In this document: positions 54,840 to 63,165 of the stretch, in pieces
How positions within the stretch are numbered: position 1 is the first letter of the stretch
Layout of the letters: each line of letters begins with the position of its first letter
Source of the DNA: an uncultured Collinsella sp.
GTDB lineage: Bacteria > Actinomycetota > Coriobacteriia > Coriobacteriales > Coriobacteriaceae
Assembly: GCA_900542085.1 (NCBI GenBank)
Contig: UQMK01000006.1
Location: 25,148 to 89,147, forward strand
Direction: 5' to 3'
Length of the DNA: 64,000 nt
Notes under the pieces: generated by a model
What the model was told of the DNA's origin: nothing
Databases searched by the model: none
Seen by the model: only the letters and a program-made list of their open reading frames with translations
Program-made: the position numbers and the translations under genes

Positions 54840-55241
54840 ATGAGCGACTCTGTTTCAAAATTACTAATAGAGAGATACGGAGTGATGGTCTTTCTCGTTG
54901 TAATATTCGTTCTTGCAATAATTGCGATCTTGCATTTTGGCATCAAATTCGACATCAATATGTATATTGCAAGCCGCAAAGAACGACACCGAAAGTTAGC
55001 ACAGAGCTACTGCCCGCATTTGGATTTTATTCCTCGTGATGATAATAGTGTTCAAGTTAGCCCGCTCTTTTACTCGCCACCAGGAACACTGAATTGGTTT
55101 TGCTCTCGATGCGGGGCCGTTTTACCTTACGAACCCAATCAAGAGGAAGTCAAAGCTAAGGCGACTTATTATCTCAACCATCCAAAAGCTTACAAAAAAG
55201 CAATGAAGAGTTTCGATAAGCATGCGAAAAAATCTCTTTAG
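54840..55241 (+). CDS. Small membrane-anchored zinc-ribbon-like protein
   Basis: A 133-residue protein with one transmembrane helix (about residues 14-35, VMVFLVVIFVLAIIAILHF) and a soluble C-terminus with CPH and CSRCG motifs spaced like a zinc site. AAAAGGAGTG precedes the ATG. No family recognised. It follows the coupled pair on the same strand by about 140 bases; whether they act together is unknown. Confidence 0.65.
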   Translation: MSDSVSKLLIERYGVMVFLVVIFVLAIIAILHFGIKFDINMYIASRKERHRKLAQSYCPHLDFIPRDDNSVQVSPLFYSPPGTLNWFCSRCGAVLPYEPNQEEVKAKATYYLNHPKAYKKAMKSFDKHAKKSL

Positions 55242-55539
55242 ATTATTATTAACGTCCATAAGGTGGTATCGGCAGCTGCGAGTGAGTGAGTATTTGCCCG
55301 CATGCGCACCGCTAAATATTGCGAATCAACACGGTCAGTATCGGCATGGTCAAGACCAGCATTTGACAACGACATAAGGTCAGCCGCTGACAAAAAACGA
55401 CAATGGACTATTTGCCGATTCAGGTGCCCAAGCACAATAATGTCGGCACTGTTTCGCAATATTAAATTGTACTCAAGCGCGCAAGAACTAACAAAATTTT
55501 CGCCTTAGCATTAGCCAATGACAAACAGGCAGCTAGCTG
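55242..55539. other. Gap with no recognised gene
   Basis: Short frames on both strands (73 residues minus, 68 plus) lack ribosome-binding sites and families. No hairpins or operators were recognised. Possibly an intergenic spacer or decayed gene. Confidence 0.5.
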
Positions 55540-58260
55540 TTATTTCCGTTGAATCCTTAGGTTCCTCCGATTACTAAGGAGGTAAGCATCTTTATGCTCC
55601 TTAGAGATTTCGAAACTAGAAAGAATCTTATTCCGTGATTCAGGCGACCAATAAATATGAAGTCTTTCACGCGCCCTCGTTATTGCCGTATAAAACACAC
55701 TGTGAGTAATGCGCTCCTCAACGTCCTTCGTAATAATCAGCTTTACGGATGAGTACTCTAGTCCTTGCGCTTTATGAACAGACACCGCATACGCCACCTG
55801 AAACGGCACGATACAGTCCTCGCCAACATCCTCGCCGTCTCGATCCTTGGCCTTATTAACTGAAAAGCGAAGATACGTCTCTCCATCACGAAAATCTAAA
55901 TACTCCAACCCGTCATAATGAAGAACGGAAAGCTCAGAGGTGATAATAGGAACAGCAACCGTAAATTGCATCTCGTCTTTGGAAATTGTTTCCATTCCCA
56001 CAAGACGCCCTTTTAGATTGTTATATAACAACGGATAAAACCGCTCGGACTCATTGAACAAAATTGGGTCGCCGACTTTATACGTATGATAATTCCAGAC
56101 AACAGCCTCGTTCTTATTTCCCGACTGCAAGATTTTGTTCATATTATTAATGCCATAAAGGCCATCATAGTTGAGGCATAAGACAATCTCATCATCATTC
56201 ATTCTGCAAATTACAGAGTCATCAAGATTCGACGTAAAATCGCAAGAAATAAGAATTTCAGCGATATCAGGACTCACATTCCTGACAGCATGCCATAGCT
56301 TTAGCAAATCATCATTTTTCGTGCGCCATGGTTTATCAAATTCATGGATGCACTTATCAGGCAAGAAGTCTCGAGCCAATGAAAACCAGTTTCCAAACTT
56401 AATGGACTCAATCTGTCTCACATCGCCAACAAGCAATAGCAGTTTAAACCGATTTGAATCAATAATAGATCTCATATCGCTATTGCAGACAGTGCTGCAT
56501 TCGTCAACGATTAAGATGTCGCAATCTGGCACACGATTCAAATACTTCGCGACAGTCATAAATTCGCAATTCTTATCATTTATTTTTCTTCTAAGACTAT
56601 CCACGGCAGGATTTGTATTAGCGATAGCAAGTTTGCTTTCATTTTGCAGAAAAGCGCAAACGATGTTGACCATGGTTGTTTTTCCGGTACCAGCCGAACC
56701 GTAGATGAACGCGACGCTCGTTTCGGCATACATGGACTTTAGCGCATCTATTTTTTCTGGATCATCCAACTTGCAGCTTGGATCTTTAAGCCATGATTCG
56801 CATAAAGCAGTATAGCCCTTAACCCCATCACCAGACAGTTTTAAAAGCCCGCGTATAATACGAGCGAGTTCGTCTTCGACTCCCTTTATAAATAGATGCC
56901 CGTTCTCATGCACGAGATCCCTTGAATGATGTCTAAAATACAAAGCGCTATTATATGAAGCAATAAGTTCATCAACATCCGAGAAGGTTGTAATTTCGTT
57001 ATCCCTAAGATACAGAGCGTTGGAATCAATTGTCTCTGCGGTCACTCTACGAGCCAGAAAGTTATCTTCATACGGATCCGGATCAATACATTGATACAAA
57101 TCCTCAACAGCGACTACATGCTTAATAAGACTCGTGCAATACGGCTGCCGATCAAAGGGGGCACAGCCGTTTTTCAAATAGAGGTCACCGAGCAGACCAT
57201 TCGGACTTGCAGCTAATTGTTCCTCTATAACCCTGTTGCGAGGTTTAGACAAAAGATACTTTAGAACATTAGATCCATCTGAACCAGCATTCAAAAACTC
57301 ATGTGCAGAGCTAAGCAAGGTATGTACCGGACAAGCATTTCCCGAAGATACTATCTCCCCCATCACAGAAATAAACTCGTCATCAGGAAGCAGCGCAATG
57401 TCGCAAAGCGTCATCCCGGTATGGGTCATAAATTTCATAAGTGATCTATAACTAGTGTATTGGCCAGTAAGCCTAGAAGCATCAGGGCCTCTGAGTATCT
57501 TCAAAAGATTATTCAACTCACAGGGGCGTACTGAAACCGCATATGCATCAACAATCGTAACAGGAAGAGTAAAGCCAAGACCATCAATGCTCGTGCGCTT
57601 AGTCGAAACCACCACCGAACAATTAGTGGGAATTCTGAAAGATGAATACACAAGTATTCGATCAAATTTGCTACAAGAATCGAATGCAGGAACAAGCGTC
57701 GTCTCGTAATAGACAGAGTCCCCAACAAAGAAAGGCTTAGCAGCTCTAACGTAAAAACGGTCCTTCTCAATTTCAACAGCATTCGCACTCATGAAATCAT
57801 TGATTTTATGAGCTATCTCTTCATGGTATTTAGCCAAGCCAGGATCGGTGTCCAGAGGAATCTTACTCAAATTGGCAAGAATTGTAAGGCCGAGTTTATC
57901 GAGTGCATAACGTTTCAAGCACAGCAAATTCTCGTAATACTTCAACAAAAGGCGCTCTGCAGAATCTTCACTTGGAACATAGTGCGAAACGACCTTTTGT
58001 AAATAATGATGGAACTTAGCAATATACCGAGTCTCGCTGTTCTTGCTCATATCTTTAATAGCAACCGAACATAATTTAAAGTAGTCGCCTTCGATGGACT
58101 TGTTGCCATAAGTTGTATACATTGCAATGTGCTCAACAAGATGACGCAGATAACCCACAACGTCTCTTGAAACGGCTGACCTGCCCTCGAATTCAAGTCT
58201 ATCAATTGAATGCTCTACAGCGTCGTTTGCATTGTAAAGCTCCTTAAGAGGGTTTCTCAT
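55540..58260 (-). CDS. SF1 (RecD/UvrD-type) helicase with a large unrecognised N-terminal region
   Basis: A 906-residue protein. The ATPase half lies after residue 500: Walker A FIYGSAGTGKTTMVN near 516, Walker B ILIVDECSTVC near 580, a motif-III-type region LLLVGDVRQIESI, and the C-terminal SF1 motifs AYAVSVHKAQGLEY near 820 and VFYTAITRARERLHIYW near 855. Residues 1-500 carry no recognised domain. Start ATG at 58260 follows GGAGGAG; the longer frame to 58314 lacks support. Related RecD-like helicases occur in defence islands and mobile elements. Single-gene unit on the minus strand. Confidence 0.85.
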   Translation of the reverse strand: MRNPLKELYNANDAVEHSIDRLEFEGRSAVSRDVVGYLRHLVEHIAMYTTYGNKSIEGDYFKLCSVAIKDMSKNSETRYIAKFHHYLQKVVSHYVPSEDSAERLLLKYYENLLCLKRYALDKLGLTILANLSKIPLDTDPGLAKYHEEIAHKINDFMSANAVEIEKDRFYVRAAKPFFVGDSVYYETTLVPAFDSCSKFDRILVYSSFRIPTNCSVVVSTKRTSIDGLGFTLPVTIVDAYAVSVRPCELNNLLKILRGPDASRLTGQYTSYRSLMKFMTHTGMTLCDIALLPDDEFISVMGEIVSSGNACPVHTLLSSAHEFLNAGSDGSNVLKYLLSKPRNRVIEEQLAASPNGLLGDLYLKNGCAPFDRQPYCTSLIKHVVAVEDLYQCIDPDPYEDNFLARRVTAETIDSNALYLRDNEITTFSDVDELIASYNSALYFRHHSRDLVHENGHLFIKGVEDELARIIRGLLKLSGDGVKGYTALCESWLKDPSCKLDDPEKIDALKSMYAETSVAFIYGSAGTGKTTMVNIVCAFLQNESKLAIANTNPAVDSLRRKINDKNCEFMTVAKYLNRVPDCDILIVDECSTVCNSDMRSIIDSNRFKLLLLVGDVRQIESIKFGNWFSLARDFLPDKCIHEFDKPWRTKNDDLLKLWHAVRNVSPDIAEILISCDFTSNLDDSVICRMNDDEIVLCLNYDGLYGINNMNKILQSGNKNEAVVWNYHTYKVGDPILFNESERFYPLLYNNLKGRLVGMETISKDEMQFTVAVPIITSELSVLHYDGLEYLDFRDGETYLRFSVNKAKDRDGEDVGEDCIVPFQVAYAVSVHKAQGLEYSSVKLIITKDVEERITHSVFYTAITRARERLHIYWSPESRNKILSSFEISKEHKDAYLLSNRRNLRIQRK

Positions 58261-58521
58261 AAGCCTCGCTCCTCCATCGTAATTTTCGATCCCGCAATAT
58301 GGCTTAACGGCCAAGAAATCTTTACATCAATTAAGATGTCCATCCGATGTCCATCAATAATGATAGCCGCACCCAAACAACACTTCCGAGCCAAACGACG
58401 AAGCTGGGTAACGCATAATTTCTTTCGCAAATTGACAACCGCATAGCGGAACACGGCCCACGCCCCGTCATATGATTTCTAGCGACTAAACAACAAATCA
58501 CCGACGAAGGGGGCACGGGCC

Positions 58522-59044
58522 GTGTCTGCGAACATCATATCAGTCGACGAGGAGTCGCTGCGCAACGACATAGAGAATCTGGTAAGGAAGACCGTCGAGG
58601 AGACGCCCGACGCGCTGCTCGACGAGGAGGCGTCCGAGCTCGTCGAGGCCGGGCGCTACGAGGGGGGGCCGGGAGGCCCACCGCAGCAGTCACTACACGA
58701 GGAGGCTCGTCACGGGCGCCGGGGAAGTCGAGCTCAGCATGCAGAAGCTCCGCGGGACGGCCGCGAGGACGGTGCGCGACGGGTTCGCCGAGACGCTGGC
58801 CTACACGGAATTCCCGCCGGAGCACTGGCGCCGGATCAGGACGAACAACGGGATCGAGCGCATCGACTGCGAGATCAGGAGGAGGACGAGGGCCGTCGGG
58901 ACCTACCCGGACGGCAACTCGGTCGTCATACTGGTGTCAGCGAGACTGAAGTACATAGTGGAGCACGAATGGGGCAAGAGGAGGTACCTGGACATGTCCA
59001 AACTGGAGGAGATGGACGAGCTGAAGGGAAAAGCGGAGGGCTAG
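58522..59044 (+). pseudogene. IS256-family (mutator) transposase, internally deleted and frameshifted
   Basis: Two pieces of one gene. The N-terminus (DEESLRNDIENLVRKTVEE...) runs from 58522 to a run of seven G at 58665-58671, where the frame shifts; HYTRRLVTGAGEVELSMQKLRG continues in another frame. Sequence then jumps to ARTVRDGFAETLAYTEFPPEHWRRI and WGKRRYLDMSKLEEMDE, the C-terminal end of the family. The DDE catalytic core between these pieces is missing. Its GC-rich composition contrasts with both flanks. No clear terminal inverted repeats were found. It marks past transposition into this tract. Confidence 0.85.
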
Positions 59045-59164
59045 AAGAGGACGAGGCCGAGGACGGCCAAATCAATTTACGAAAGTATCTTGACGGTACC
59101 CGAAAATGTGACCCAACCCCTCGCTTTGCCGTCGAGTCATTATGATAATTAACAACGTGCAACG

Positions 59165-59869
59165 ATGAGGAGCCCAAGCGGAGCTCAAGTAGACGGGAAC
59201 AACGTGCAATCAATCGAACCTCTAAAGTCCACGGACGGTCTGGGCGAAGACAAAGGTGGCATTCGCAAGAAGTGGCCCTGGAAAGACCCAGATCACCATG
59301 AATTAATGTCTGATCTTATTCTTAAGGTCAACTACAGCATTCAGGACTTCAATGCCACCATCAAAGACGGATTTTCTCCCAACATTAAGGACACTGTATT
59401 TCTGGTAGTACTTGCCACCTGGATTAAAGATGCATACTGGCAGATTAATTACGCCTGCTTGAAAGAAGTAATTAGAGCAAAATTTGAGTTCTCAAGACAG
59501 AATGAACTCACAGAGGCGCGTAATTACCTTGAGGCGGTTCGCTCAATCGTAATTGCACACCCCTTAAATTCGACGAGGCATGAGGGGTACGGCTTTGGTC
59601 CAGAAGGGCGAATTTGTATAGATGTGCGAAGGAAAAGTCTTCTCGACTCATATCCGGGCGCAGTAATCTATCGCATCACAACAAAAGGATTCGAAGAAAC
59701 CGACAGTGTCAAAGATATCGAAATCGCACTAATGACCTGCCGCCGCACTCAAACAGAAAAAGGCAAGCTACATTTTGAAAGGTGTTGCCTAGATATGCGC
59801 GATATCCGCAACTCAACCCAAATCTACATTGACGCCTTGTACGAACTCGATCGGTATCTCGGCCGATAA
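59165..59869 (+). CDS. Hypothetical protein, unrecognised
   Basis: A 234-residue frame without known motifs. The body from WPWKDPDHHELMSDLILKV on looks like a folded protein rich in aromatic and charged residues. The start at 59165 has GATGAGGAG but a weak position; the true start may lie further in. A 12-base direct repeat (AACAACGTGCAA) occurs at 59150-59161 and again at 59199-59210, spanning the first codons, so the 5' end may have been altered. Between the IS256 remnant and the HEPN-like gene. Confidence 0.55.
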   Translation: MRSPSGAQVDGNNVQSIEPLKSTDGLGEDKGGIRKKWPWKDPDHHELMSDLILKVNYSIQDFNATIKDGFSPNIKDTVFLVVLATWIKDAYWQINYACLKEVIRAKFEFSRQNELTEARNYLEAVRSIVIAHPLNSTRHEGYGFGPEGRICIDVRRKSLLDSYPGAVIYRITTKGFEETDSVKDIEIALMTCRRTQTEKGKLHFERCCLDMRDIRNSTQIYIDALYELDRYLGR

Positions 59870-59904
59870 AAAAGAGAAACTTCGAAAAATGAGTGTGATT
59901 TTCT

Positions 59905-60843
59905 CTAGCGAATTGATCTACGCTCAGCCGTAACTGCATTTTGAACATCTTTTAGATGCTTCTGCGCCTTTCGGCGTATATCTTTTAATTCCTTAACTGG
60001 ATCAACGTCGACCTCATTAAAAACATGGGTTATATCACCGTCACGATATGCAACAAAGGAAAAGCCGCCTAACTTGCCGACAGCTTTGCCGTGCTGCGAT
60101 AGCAATTTCTTCATATCTCTGCGAGCGGCAAGTATTCTAGGCTCAGCACAATCCAGAAAATGGCAGAATAATTCAAGTACAAGCTCCTGGTACTTCATGT
60201 TTGTATACCTGAAGCAAAGGTACGGGCAGCCGGACGAATCGCGTTCTTTCATTATCGAAATTGACTTGTTTAAAAAAGCGCGCAGCTTTGGCGAGGTATT
60301 GTAGTCGCGCATATCGGCAATTTGGTCAAGATCAAATCGGACCCTAATCAAACCGTTTTCCCTAACAAGCGAAACAACGGTTTGACCATGCTGAACGGGA
60401 TTTCGTATCTCATACATAAAAACATAGAGGCCACCTCGGTCATACCAAGTAGAAGGCAACTTCCAATAGTTTTTATATAGTTCTTTTACAGAACCTCGGT
60501 CATAATCCCGCATGACCGCTTGCATTCTATCGACAAGACCACGGGCTGCGGATACATAATTACCAAAGGCGGCGTTAACAACAGTCCTTTCGCCAAAACC
60601 ACCGCTGGTAAAACCGTCGGGCAAGAAGTCAAACCGATCGCACGGAACCAGGCGCCGCAGTTCACCGTAGTTCCATCGAAACTGTTCATACAGTTGGTTA
60701 ACCTCCCAAAGTGACCGCACAACACCGTCATACTCTTTCACTTTGGTTGCAGAATCGCCCTCGAGATATTCAATCTTTGAAAGCGCTTCCTGGGCTTCGT
60801 CGCTCACCGATTGAAGCGGCAAAACATGAAATAAATCTGCCAA
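59905..60843 (-). CDS. HEPN-like protein with RNxxxH motif
   Basis: A 312-residue, largely helical protein. MYEIRNPVQHGQTVV puts Arg147-Asn148-x3-His152, a perfect match to the RNxxxH active site of HEPN ribonucleases. Many HEPN proteins are toxins or anti-phage effectors that cut RNA. The rest of the protein is not recognised, so the whole fold is unproven. Start ATG at 60843 (MADLFHVLPL); GGGGGG lies just upstream. Beside the unknown 234-residue gene, convergent with it. Confidence 0.7.
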   Translation of the reverse strand: MADLFHVLPLQSVSDEAQEALSKIEYLEGDSATKVKEYDGVVRSLWEVNQLYEQFRWNYGELRRLVPCDRFDFLPDGFTSGGFGERTVVNAAFGNYVSAARGLVDRMQAVMRDYDRGSVKELYKNYWKLPSTWYDRGGLYVFMYEIRNPVQHGQTVVSLVRENGLIRVRFDLDQIADMRDYNTSPKLRAFLNKSISIMKERDSSGCPYLCFRYTNMKYQELVLELFCHFLDCAEPRILAARRDMKKLLSQHGKAVGKLGGFSFVAYRDGDITHVFNEVDVDPVKELKDIRRKAQKHLKDVQNAVTAERRSIR

Positions 60844-60913
60844 AGTAATCCCCCCTTGAATCCCGGATGTATGAATCGGCCCGAAGCAACACCGCCCATG
60901 AAAGGACGTCTAG

Positions 60914-61096
60914 CGTCAAAACGGCAACATCGCATGTCCACTCAAGTTCGAACCCAGAGAGGCATACATCGACGACCTAATAAACGGGCATTTCTACATC
61001 TATGCTGCCAACTACTATCATGGTCTGCTTGGCGAACAGGGCAATCCGTTCGAGGCCTCCATGGCTCCTAGGGTGTGCCCCATCAGGATCCCCTGA
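60914..61096 (+). pseudogene. Short coding remnant
   Basis: A 60-codon open stretch ends at TGA 61094-61096. It reads CPLKFEPREAYIDDLINGHFYIYAANYYHGLLGEQGNPFE, protein-like and similar in style to the N-terminus of DUF2971-type proteins (a short Lys/Phe start, then DLI.G..Y...A.Y). A stop lies directly upstream and no start is visible, so it is a fragment of a lost gene. Identification is tentative. Confidence 0.4.
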
Positions 61097-61286
61097 TACA
61101 CTGGCCCGCCAACTAAATGCACGTAAATCCTCAACCGAATTGTAAGCTCAAGAAGAAACCCCGTGCGCTAAAGCAACAGTTACCTTTGTGCGATCACCCT
61201 GGAGCAGATGCAGCAATGACCTCGCCAGCGACAACAGCCAGTTATAATTTCAAAATACCTGGCCTATTTAAATCGCGCTGTGCCCC

Positions 61287-62324
61287 CTATCGTAAAGCTA
61301 ATAGTTCATGGCCATGCCTGTTGGGACGATAGCCGCAAAACGAGTACAACTCCGATTCGCACTCAGTTCCTGGACAGACAAGCTCATCTTCAAAAAACAG
61401 ATGATTAAGACAAACAGGGTTCTTGGAATGTTCAAGACACAGGTAACGTCCAGCTTTACTGGAATAATGCCAGCGCCCAAAGTCGACAATCATTGATTTA
61501 AGCGCGTTGGCGGAGCGCCTTCCAAAATATACCCCTCGAATTGCCAAATTTCCATGTGCGGCATCCGGAGTCATTCTTAAATTAAGCCCTCTGCCACCGC
61601 CCACAGGACTATAAGCAACACAGGGTTCGTATGAATAAAACTCATCAACAATTGCATTGCTCAATTGATAGGTAGTCTCACCGAGAACTTCAAAGGGGCG
61701 AGAAAACTCTTGATGCAAATAATCATGCAGCAGACAGTATTGTCCGAATGTAGTCGGGCTTTGCCCAAACAGCCTACGCACTTCGGAAGGAATATAAACA
61801 CCAATACCAATAGCTTTAATAGGTCTAGCGACCTCATACGCTATCAAAGCAAATTGGTCACCAACGTTCACCCTGGCTTCGTCAAGCGTAGTGACTGGGT
61901 CACCGCAATTGACATATAAATAGCTCTCACCGGGTTTGTTTAATCGCCCAAAATTGGTCACGCAATTATTCGGTGGCTCCCACAGTTGACTCTGGTCAAT
62001 AAACTGAGCTCCATAATCGAAAGAAGAAGAGACACTTCGCGCGCGAAAAACAGTCGCCCCCTTAGGTAGACTAACGTATTCAGGAAACTGTAAGTACATG
62101 CCATCAACACGAAGCTGATTATGCAATATTTCTTGAGCATTTTCATGGCGGACATCAGTCCAAAGAGAACTTAGAGCTGGTAGCCTACATTCAAATTCCG
62201 CCTTTTCCAATGCAGCAATAAAACCATCCAAATCACCTTGAATACAATTAAACATCCTCGCAATAACTGAGCTATCAAGAGGCTGACCAAACACTCCAGC
62301 AGAAATAAACATAGAGCGATGCAA
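61287..62324 (-). CDS. RES-domain protein (NAD+-degrading toxin family)
   Basis: About 345 residues. The RES domain occupies the middle: FRAR (Arg near residue 94), FGRLNKPGESYLYVNCGDPVTTLDEAR (Glu near 149) and YQLSNAI (Ser). RES toxins of Xre/RES pairs degrade NAD+. Here the domain sits inside a larger protein with ~90 residues before and ~130 after, and no Xre antitoxin is seen next door. A TTG at 62324 is chosen as start because GGAGGAAG lies seven bases upstream; the next ATG (62312) is also possible. Single gene on the minus strand. Confidence 0.78.
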   Translation of the reverse strand: MHRSMFISAGVFGQPLDSSVIARMFNCIQGDLDGFIAALEKAEFECRLPALSSLWTDVRHENAQEILHNQLRVDGMYLQFPEYVSLPKGATVFRARSVSSSFDYGAQFIDQSQLWEPPNNCVTNFGRLNKPGESYLYVNCGDPVTTLDEARVNVGDQFALIAYEVARPIKAIGIGVYIPSEVRRLFGQSPTTFGQYCLLHDYLHQEFSRPFEVLGETTYQLSNAIVDEFYSYEPCVAYSPVGGGRGLNLRMTPDAAHGNLAIRGVYFGRRSANALKSMIVDFGRWHYSSKAGRYLCLEHSKNPVCLNHLFFEDELVCPGTECESELYSFCGYRPNRHGHELLALR

Positions 62325-62457
62325 GATGTAACTTCCTCCAAACAAAACCAGACAATCACGCGCGCCAAGGTCAAATTTACTCGGTTATTACAAAATAATT
62401 TTACCCTGCAGAATAACCGAGGATAACCTGTGGCCAACACCACCATCCAACCCATAA

Positions 62458-62958
62458 CCCACCTCCAGTCCCCATCTGCCCAAGGAGCTGTCCGCCGCCG
62501 AGCCCGATATCGCCGCCAAGACGGTCTACTGCGGCCCCATCGACGCGTTCTACGACTTTAAGCTGGGCACGCTGGAGTACCGCAGCCTGCGCTTTGAGAC
62601 CGAGACGCTCGACGAGCAGGACCACCAGGGCGTGGCCGTGGTCAACTACACCGAGCGCGAGATCCCCTACACGCGCATCATCGAGCACAAACACTTCGAG
62701 TTCGGCACGCAGGACAAGACCGTCATCACGCGCGAATACCCGGCGGACTGGAAGCCCGGCGACGAGCCCTACTACCCCATCAACGACACCAGGAACGAGG
62801 CCCTCTACAGGCAGTACGAGGAGCTGGCGGCGCAGGAGGGCGACGTGATCTTCGCCGGTCGCCTGGGCGGCCACAAGTACTACGACATGGACAAGGCCAT
62901 CGCCGCCGCCTTCGAGCTCGTCCGCAACGAGCTGGACGTGGAGTCGGCGGAGGCGTAG
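62458..62958 (+). pseudogene. glf: UDP-galactopyranose mutase, C-terminal fragment
   Basis: An open frame whose start is missing. From about 62476 it reads LPKELSAAEPDIAAKTVYCGPIDAFYDF...LGTLEYRSLRFETE, and ends in YEELAAQEGDVIFAGRLGGHKYYDMD, the C-terminal half of Glf. The N-terminal FAD-binding half is absent; sequence before 62476 is unrelated, and the stop-to-stop frame opens only at 62458. Full-length Glf is ~370 residues; only about 160 remain. It marks a recombination or deletion joint at the GC-rich side of the island. Confidence 0.88.
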
Positions 62959-63011
62959 TAGCCATCCTGAATAACTGCTGATTGCCAACAATACGGCACA
63001 GCATTTGATTT

Positions 63012-63043
63012 GAGGGGTGCGGAACAAAATCCGTGCCCCTATT
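63012..63043 (+). terminator. Terminator after the glf fragment
   Basis: GGGGTGCGGA and TCCGTGCCCC pair with two G-U wobbles and an ACAAAA loop, followed by TATTCTATT. A terminator of the original glf operon is plausible. Confidence 0.55.
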
Positions 63044-63165
63044 CTATTAACAGGACCCCCTATCCGCAGTCTATTACCGTAAAATAATCCCCAACAAAAT
63101 ATGTGCGGAGTGCTGACCTGGAGCTGCCTTCGGACCCTATTGGCTGCTCACCGAGAGGCTCCGCT

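Noticed and set aside
55238..55508. Two short frames on opposite strands
   Set aside because: Mutually overlapping, without start signals or recognisable domains.
59165..59869. A second HEPN site in the 234-residue protein
   Set aside because: No R-x4-6-H motif with the right context; HPLNSTRHEG is not in the required order.
51600..62450. Search for CRISPR arrays or prophage structural genes
   Set aside because: No regularly spaced repeats and no recognisable capsid, tail, terminase or integrase genes were seen.
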